A DNA stretch of 64,000 nt from positions 2,914,001-2,978,000 of the forward strand of contig JACDQD010000103.1 in NCBI GenBank assembly GCA_019843655.1, read 5' to 3'. A program made the position numbers and the translations under genes. Positions 55,463-64,000 of this stretch are shown one piece after another. The stretch comes from Lethocerus indicus (taxonomy: Eukaryota; Arthropoda; Insecta; Hemiptera; Belostomatidae). Under the pieces are notes generated by a model that ran no database searches, had not been told where the DNA came from, and was given only the letters and a program-made list of their open reading frames with translations. Each line of letters begins with the position of its first letter. Within the stretch, counting starts at the first letter, position 1.

Positions 55463-58400
55463 TAGGGCTGGTTCCTTACTTAATGGAGTCGCACGACAGT
55501 CAGCCTCCTTTAATTTCTTGTTATTACTATTAATGTTAGATTGTGAATCGATATTTCCCTACTTAATTATTTCATTCAAACACAAACACGGTCTTAATTT
55601 AAAATTAATCATCCGTCTTGAAGCATAAAGATTTCCGCAGCTCCGAAAAACTTTTGAAACGAAATTAATTAATTAAAAAATAAATTTATAATTTACTTAA
55701 ATGAACGCATGGATTTATTGACCCTGTAATATTCAGTAATGACGACGAGAAACACTAAAGGTCTCTACGTCCATCGAAGACAGAATGACAGCCTCTGTAC
55801 TACTTGTTTCTTAATCTAATCCATTTCTTTCAACTTAACATTGTAAGGGGTTGTCTATAAAAATAGTACAAAAAATTCTTTTGTAATTGAAATAAGATAT
55901 TGCAAGTTCAATTCCTACTTTGAAGTTCCTAATATCGTCAGAATGGTCCCTTACAACTGGACTGCGCTCTAATCCCCTCTTGGTCGGAAAGAAAATGTAG
56001 GAGCCCATCTCTGGAGCAAACCATTGGAAACGGGTAGGAAGTTAGAGACTAAGAAACTTAGTACCCTGCAGGAAAAATGAGGTCGCGAACTAAATCCTTT
56101 CCGCTGGAATATATTGTACAGAAGATACAAAAGTGGAAAACTTAACTCCAGTCAGTGGACAAGTGAAGAATATTATTATCATTGACTTCTGATGAGATCG
56201 CGTATGACTCGGTTAGCAGGGGTTGACCTCTGCTATTCCGGATTTTTTTCTGTGTTTTGAAGAAAGGGTTTCTGTTCTTACCCTCTGCGCTTTCTAGTGA
56301 TAATCCATGTTTCAGCCACGTAAACCTTCTCTCATTTAGAAGTATATTATTATTATCAAGCTAATTTGGATCATCAGACTGAAATTCCAGGCTTGTAAGA
56401 ACGATTTCTTGTAGAGAAGAAAAAAAAAATGAAAACCTCGTTGTTAAATACCCTTTCTTCGAAAAACGATAGAAAAATCATCGGGCAGTAAATTTTCTTC
56501 TCGCTCAATTTAACCGGCGAATCAAAATATTTATTGCCTGAGCACGATCCATCACACCGATAGAAGCCACTCGGGTTGTGGGGCGTAGATTTAATTTTGA
56601 TAAGGGCCAGCAAACACCGGACCTGATAGCCAGGGCCAGGAGCGGCAGGAAAAACTGTCATCGGTACCAGGAAGGATATCGATTGAATTTGAAGCGTATA
56701 ATATTTGCTCTGCGGTTTTAGAGCGGGGATGGGGTGGACTGATGATAGCGGCCCAATATAGCCCGTAGCCCGCCGGCGACCAATCCGATTTGTCGGCTCC
56801 GTCGTTAACACAGAGGCTTCTACTTAATATCAAGTCTTGAGCGTCAAAGGAAAGTTCAAACGACATTTCGCAGAAACGTCATATAACAAGCGTGTGTCTA
56901 TTTATTAAAAAATAAAATACGCACATAATATATTAGACACTAGATACGACAGTTTTGAATGTAGTTGTGTAAATGCTAGTTTAAATAATTAACTCTGGAA
57001 AATGTATAAATCCGTACATTAAAAACATAAACGTTGAACTTGATTGCTTAAATATATTTGTTAAGATTACTCTCTAAATTACTACGTCAAGAGTCAAATT
57101 CGAGATTCCCTTCTTCAAAAGTAATTAAAAATATTTTATACTCGTCTTGATTAACACCCGCGTAACGCAATGTGCCAATTAAAATGGAATACGACTCTAA
57201 AATTTCATTAAATTTCAACATTTAATAGTTCAATAAATATTCATAATCCTAGGAAAATTAAATTATGCTCTGGCGGTAGGTAAAAGATTTCCACCCCTCC
57301 TGTGTAATTAAATATATTTTATTCTCGTTTTAGTCATCCCCGTCGTAAGCGCACTACTGGCAACGTTTTTTCGGAAAGAGTTGATTAAAATGCAATTTGA
57401 TATCGCATGAAAATATCAATTTATCTCTTTAAATAAATTTTATTAATTTAAAAATTAGTCATTGAAAACTCATCAGCAGCGATCTTTCGAAGAATGTATT
57501 TTCTAACAGACATTCACACATGTGATAACATTATGGATATTATTTTTAGTAAAATGGGATTTTACATTCGATTGCTATTTACTCCTATTCACTCGAAATA
57601 TAGATTAATTCTCGTTTTTAAAAATAAAATTTCAGCTATAATTTGTGTAGTTTATAATCCAGTAATACGAAACCTTTGTTGACGAAATATTATGTTCTAT
57701 TATAACAAGAGACCAAAACTCATCCAATGGTAGCTTAAAAGGAACGAAATTTTTCTATTTTTCACTGCAATAATTGTCATCTATCCCCAAAACTGTAAGT
57801 AATTACCGCGATCTTCATTTACCAGAGGTGTTTACACTTCCTAAATCTACAATAGCGGAGCCCAACCAATATCGTGAAGACGCGGCTTAACGAGTATGTG
57901 GTGATTTAGTGCCTAATAACGGAGGCCGACAGGTGAGATATCGCACGAATTAAAAGTAGCGATCCAATTTATGATTAATTAATACGTTTTATTACTTTCT
58001 CATTCACTTTCAGAAGCACTAATTGATATGCCCCCACCGGTTAAACATATTATTGTAATTTGTTGTAAAATATTATTAAAAGGTGAAAAGTATTCTTTCA
58101 GAAATTAATCAATTCAATGTTTTCATTATGTTATTATAGACGGCTGAGTATGTGAATTAACATGTTAATTCATAACGGCGTTTTATGTTAGAAGCAGAAA
58201 TATTTTATTCAATTAACGTCCATATTTTATTCGTGTGAAACGTGCTATTAGATTTGTGAATTGTGATGTCCTAGTATCTTGCATTTCTATTTCTAATATT
58301 GAGACATTCGTACCAGTAAAATAAAGCTTCCAATATTATCGAAAGCATCGTATCTGTTGTAAGTTTGATATGATTAGCATGATATATGATATATTGAGTA

Positions 58401-58649
58401 TGATGAGCATTTTTCAGAGGCTTCTCGCGTGTTTTTGTTGTTTAATATTTTAGAACCGCAATTTAAAGTGACAAAATGTACTTAGCGCTTTTTTAAAATT
58501 ACATAGTATTAAATCGATTATCTCTCTTTAATAACTGCCGAATATTATAAACAACTCAGAATGTACTCAGGTGCGAATGAAGTGATTTTCAGTTATTTCG
58601 TACTCCCGAACGCGGCGGCCAAATTAAGAAATTCCTCCTTTCAACTTAC
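55463..58649. other. Non-coding stretch, no gene recognised
   Basis: AT-rich with short unrecognised frames. The 145-codon minus-strand frame at 56374-56811 has no visible domain and overlaps a second frame at 56591-56866 on the same strand. Neither is supported. Confidence 0.5.
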
Positions 58650-58942
58650 CAAATTCAAGCTGCGAATCTCATTTCTACGTTCTACGACAGTGGCTAAAGG
58701 CGAGGAATGATTTCGAGAGTGTTCGTCCCCGGAGTCGAGAACGTCGGTCGACAGCCGGTTGAAGACTGGGAGAAGAGGCGGAGCGGGCGGTCTGATACTA
58801 AACCAGCAACAGGCAGCGGGGTTAGCGGGTTGCCTATTTGACAGGCGCACCCGTATGCCGTCCCCCCATCCCCACCACTGACACCGCTCTCCGCGCGCCA
58901 AATTCTAGACCGGCCAACAACTACAACGACAGTGTCTAACAA
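58650..58942 (-). other. Candidate remote 5' exon ending at a consensus donor
   Basis: A GC-rich, CpG-containing patch ends on the minus strand with AATTTG and then GTAAGT (58644-58649), a good splice donor. Two overlapping minus-strand frames here (58641-58901 and 58694-58942) lack recognisable protein content, so an untranslated first exon is more likely than coding. It lies about 34 kb upstream of the receptor exon in the same orientation. The 5' limit is unknown. The link to the receptor is inference only. Confidence 0.25.
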
Positions 58943-59175
58943 CTAAGTCTGAACCAAAATAGTGTTGGTATCTGTATACATAAGGTATTAGCTAGAGCCC
59001 GTGACAACCCTGTGCACACAAGATGAATATTAGTTTAGAAAGCTAATTTTGAACTCCAAATATACTCCAAGGCTTCTCGTAACGGTGCATGAAATATCGA
59101 CGTTATTTTTTAAGGTTTCCTTTCATTCTTGGACTGACGAATGATTAAACGATAGGTTATTTGTATTTTCCAACT

Positions 59176-59181
<6 letters not shown>
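58943..59181. other. Short non-coding spacer
   Basis: Nothing recognised between the GC-rich patch and the microsatellite. Confidence 0.5.

Positions 59182-59228
<47 letters not shown>
59182..59228. repeat. (TA)n microsatellite, 47 bases
   Basis: Uninterrupted TA alternation. The Ile-Tyr frame that crosses it is an artefact. Confidence 0.97.
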
Positions 59229-59231
<3 letters not shown>

Positions 59232-62200
59232 ATTAGATTTGCAGGAAAGCGGCTGTATATAAACAAATAATGCGATGGAGGTTCCTAGAAGTGCTATATG
59301 CACGGAATAAGTGATGATTCCTACCATAAATAACGTATGATAGGATAATAAGATAAGGTGCCGGGACACCGAGGACCTTATCCTTTACGGGCAACTCGGG
59401 TAGGGCAGAGATTACCGGGAGAACCAAAGTCAATATAACCCGAATGGATTACTACTAGTAGTTGACTAATGTAAAATAATCTAAAAGTAGATTAATATAT
59501 ACTGCCAGCGATATTTAATTAAATTTGATTTAAGTAGTTCATTTTATAGCTCTACACTAATTTCGATTATGAAATTTCCATTGCCGTGACTCCACAGTCG
59601 CGTTCTACGTTAAAACAAGCTTTTACTGCTTGCAGACGTACCCTACCCTCTACTCCGATTGGAGGACTGCAAATGGGTAAGTGATCCCAGAGCAGTTATC
59701 CAGGTCGTGAATTATTTTTTCTCCAGATCCGAAGACACCCACTCGTTCGGCGTCTCAGGCGTGCCATTAAACGGGAGATAACAACCCTATTCCGAATTCC
59801 GCAGGAGTGGAGGGAGCCGTATAAATTCGCGACAGTAAAACACCAGTTTTTACGTTTATACTGTCAAGGTCCGGGAGGGAAACGGAATCGGGGTCAAGGC
59901 AGAACACCGTCTTGATCAACACATATTGAATATATCGCCCCGTGACTTTTCTAGTTCAATATCCAGGTCCCAGGGGCGCTTCGACAATTCCAGCCCCCGA
60001 ATACAAATGAGGCCTATATTCCCACCTGAAAACCTGCCAGTTTCGTTGGCGTACAGGAGTGTAAGTCAATAATAAGGCTGGACTAGAACTGTGGGGTTCG
60101 GCCAAAACAGCAAATATCAACGAAATACAACAATTACAGTCGAAAATATTAAGGAAAATAACAAACGTACCCTGCTATATCCCTAACCTCATCCTGCATA
60201 CTCGAGGCGCTGTGTTGGGAGGGCAACTAGGCGCCTTTCGTTCACAAAACAATTAATTTAAGCTTTTTTAAACATTTTTATTGTACAATCCATATTTTAT
60301 AAGTTATGAATACAATGGCGGTAATTTATTATTTTGTGATTTAGAAACAAAAAGTAGTAAAACAAAAATTATGGATTCTATTAGTTGGCAATAGCCAGTC
60401 AAATATCAATAAAAAAAACCCAGGGTGTTTATTGTATTCCACACCATCGAGTATTTCTCCTGTGCAAAACCCACACTGCGATGTATCAATTCAGAATTTC
60501 CGAAAGCATTATATATGTATGCATATTCATGGGTCATATGCATACGTTCTCGTCAACTAAGAGAAATTGTGCATAAATTAGCCCTTTATTTGACTAGTTT
60601 GTGAGCGACAAACTACAATGCAAACAGGCAAACAACCCTAATTAAATGAGCAGATGAAATTTGTTTTAAAAATTAATTTCAAGATTATATTAAAATCGTT
60701 TAATCAGGAATGCGGTCGGCGAAATCGATATTTCAGATATTCTGGTTGCTCCCAGGATATACAAAGGTAATCAACTAAGGGGTGATGTTCTATGTAACGA
60801 ATTGTGCTTTGTACGTTTGTTAGATAGGAGAATTAGTCATATATACTAAAGACCAAATATTATATATAAAGTATATTTTGTTTCTTGATAACTTAATCGT
60901 TCTCGACCTAAATATTGGATTCACTGAACCACTTGGCACTGAAAACGATTCACGGGCAGCTAAACAACAAGTGTGCTTAATATCGGTAAGTAGCAAAGCC
61001 TGCTCTATCTTAAGCCGTGGTGCAATTTTATAATGGCAACATTATAAACTCATGGTCGTATTAATATCTCCGACAGGGTTGAGATAGCTCAAATAAAACG
61101 GCTAAGTCCAGTGATTGAAACGCCGGGATTATCGGGACTTGAAAACTAATCCGGAGACGTCATCAGGGAGTTTCAATCGGGCCCCGATGACGGGGGACGT
61201 GCTGACGCTGCGTTTATTTCTCCATCATCGCTAATCTAAATCGGCGATTATTTTGGCGGCCTCCATCTCGTTAGCCGTTTTCCCGGAACCCGGCCTCTTA
61301 TTGTACGCGTATCAAGGAGGCATTACATTTAAGCGCTTCTCATAACCACTTTCAGTTGAAGCAATTCACTTTAGGGAAGCGGAAAAACCTGCAGACCTAG
61401 ATTCTGAAGGGGTAAGGTAGTTTGTCGAACACTTTCTCGAATAAGAAAATTCTCACGAGAGAAAACTCTCTGTAAAATACATCCGGTATACGTTAAACTA
61501 AAAATTTAAGGAAATCCCAGTGACATACTAAATTTTCATTCTATTGCAAATTTCAATATTAGTTCACGCTATATAACAAATTATTTATTACACGTATAAT
61601 TCTTCTTTTAGAAAGAGCAAAGTGAAAATATTCGCATTTCATTTTAACTTCTTTATTGGAGCTTATGTTCAATTCTGATTTCCAGTAATATTGTTTTATT
61701 CCGGTGAAATATTGTACGAGGCTTACACCTGGTGGGCTCGGGGCGGCGGCCCACCCTGCCGAACATAAATCCGGTTAAACCAGGGCCAGTTCCGAGCACT
61801 TAACTTAAGCGGGTAATTAGTGACATAAAGGGCACAGGAAAAATACTGGACTTCCAATGTTTTTTGTTAATGAACAATATTATAATGAAATACACGTTTC
61901 GAAATTAAGCCGACATTTTTCAACTTAAAAAATAAAGTTAAAAATTTTGAAACAGAAGAAATACACGTTAATACAAAATAATCACCTCTCAATAGTTACC
62001 TTGTGTTTAGTGTTAAAAGTGGCAACTGATGTAGAAGTACCACTGATGATGGAAAAAGTACCATAGCATTGCCATTAGTAAATATGTTCCATTGTACGAT
62101 ATACAACACAGTCCAATATACAGTTCCTGGGATAATGCCAACTGATGTGGAAATGAGAAATGAACGGAACCTATCGAGCTTCAATCCGGTTTATAAGTTG

Positions 62201-64000
62201 CAATAAAGCATTAAATGTTTCAGAGAATGCAACGAACAACGTGATAATATTAATATTTTCCGAGAATGTATTATTAATATTTGATTATTATTATTACGAT
62301 ATTGCGCCGACTCTGGCCAGTTTCAACAATTTAAAAAATGTTCTTATAATATCTTATTTCTTTTAATATTCAACGGAACTGGTCATTTCCGTATATCTAG
62401 TTTCATGAATCATATATTGAAAATTTTAATACTTTATTTCATTTCCTGATTACATAACAAACTAAGAGCTTCAGAAATTTTAAATTTTATTTAATTATTT
62501 ATGATTTTAGCTCACAATAGAAACATAATGAAACTAACAAGAACTAAAATGTAAAGTTATACATCACGAGCAGTACTCCAATCAGCAATTAGCTGGTTCC
62601 TACCTCTTCAACGATTTATAAAAGATAGGTATTGACATAGTCTAAAAATACCTGTCCGATATAAAACGTCTCATTCGCTTTATCGGGGAGAATGTGCAAC
62701 GTACTTTTGACATTTAGAGCGATTGATTTTAGTGAATTACTAATCCGTCTACAATTTCAAGTCTACGAAGTCCGACATTTCATTAGACGAATTCCCCGGA
62801 TTTTACTTATTTAAGTCGTTTAATTAATTGAGCGCTCAAGGAGGACAAATTTCCTCCAATGTCATTCCGCACCCGGGGGTTGGAGCGGCATTTTCGAAAA
62901 GGGACTTGTTTATAGAGTTTAAAGGCTTGTTTAACACCTCTCCCGTAGGATGAGGATTATCAATCTGTTCCAGTTATCTATAAACGGTTGAATCTGTGCC
63001 AAGGCCCCGTCACAATGGCAATTAGGAACAATAAGCCTGATAATGTTACGGCCGACTGACTCGTCATCTTGACGACTTGTTCTTAATTCGAAGATTGTTT
63101 ATCTGCCCCTGGGGGAGGACGAAACAACGAGGCCCGAACCGAATAAATCAAAATGGACTGCAAAACTTCGAATGAACTTTCCAAGCCTAGAACCAGTCAA
63201 CAAAGGGGACGAGGGGGCTCCTTTTAGAGTTGATATCTGAATTCCCTCCTTAAATAAGAATAAGGGCTTCATTTATCCTAGATGAATACGTATAGCAGGA
63301 CTCCATGCCAATGTTATTTATTTATTATTAATAATAATAAACATGTTAAATGCATAATCCCTGGTGGATATTTTAAATGCTCCATGACACAATTAACATT
63401 ACTAATATATAAGCATATCTAAATTATCCACTAAATACGTAACCACCTTGAAAGCTAATCATTTCAATTTATTGCTCCGTAAAATATTATGAATAAGATA
63501 AAATAATGAATTGTTTATCTCTCCGGCATGAAAACGTGGTCTTGAATCGTTGGAGTGGTTGCGTTGGCAGTGTAATTACGTAAACGGTCTGGCTTCGATA
63601 TGTGTCTCTCTTGTGCTTACATCTGAATTTATACAAACTCTACACGAACTCTTCTAACTTACATAACACCATTCAGGTTATATTATAAGTTTTATTTAAT
63701 TTGTTTTCAATCAACGTGTAGGTGTACAATACATCACAAATGCTGTATTGTACATTAAAAAATCCAAACGCCGGCACACCGAGTATGAATAGATAGAAGC
63801 TTGATAATGAGTTGTATGATTATGGACCGATTCGATGGCGGTTTAAATAAAATATATGTCCCAGTTACGTTAAGGTTTCTCTCGAGTGTTTCAGTATTTG
63901 AGCAAAACGTTTAATATGACAAAATTAAAACTGTGCGTGTATATATAAACATGGCGGGGCAGAAAATTAATTTACATGCAAATTCAAAGATTGTAGAATC
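59229..64000. other. Non-coding stretch, no gene recognised
   Basis: GC-richer unique patches lie at about 59580-60060, 61080-61300, 61730-61800 and 62820-63240. No protein family is seen. The minus-strand frame 61996-62184 looks hydrophobic and ends near a donor-like sequence, but matches no receptor family that I recognise. Confidence 0.55.

Noticed and set aside
61996..62184. Hydrophobic minus-strand frame resembling a chemoreceptor piece
   Set aside because: No conserved receptor signature, no partner exons; hydrophobic bias is expected from AT-rich sequence.

Overview
The window looks like a piece of an animal genome, almost certainly arthropod and probably insect. It has one GC-rich GPCR coding exon with a canonical splice donor, several long AT and GA dinucleotide microsatellites, and otherwise intron-like or intergenic DNA. 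The host call rests mainly on the receptor, which resembles arthropod neuropeptide F / neuropeptide Y-family receptors. I see no bacterial gene organisation, operon, ribosome binding site, CRISPR array, rRNA or convincing tRNA.

The one gene I can support is on the minus strand. Positions 23751-24260 hold the first coding exon, 170 codons covering the N-terminus to the end of TM4. The exon ends in phase 0 at a GTAAGT donor. A GC-rich leader lies 5' of the ATG (24261-24455) and contains a five-codon upstream ORF and a second consensus donor. Exons for TM5-7 should lie at lower coordinates on the minus strand. I did not recognise them in the 23.7 kb available, so the intron is probably long or the exons lie outside the window.

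Region by region: 1-23744 is non-coding, with two AT microsatellites, a GA microsatellite and a 75-bp-spaced direct repeat. 23745-24457 is the receptor exon and leader. 24458-58649 is non-coding, with a weak plus-strand exon candidate (35553-35612), microsatellites, small repeats and a short reverse-transcriptase relic (55376-55462). 58650-58942 is a GC-rich patch ending in a good minus-strand donor, which could be a remote 5' exon. 58943-64000 is non-coding with one AT microsatellite.

The non-coding DNA alternates between AT-rich tracts and many short GC-richer unique patches that do not read as protein. These would fit conserved regulatory elements around a neuropeptide receptor gene, but the sequence alone cannot show that. 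I found no convincing new biological system. The most useful leads are the receptor's split structure and leader, the two exon candidates, and the retroelement relic.
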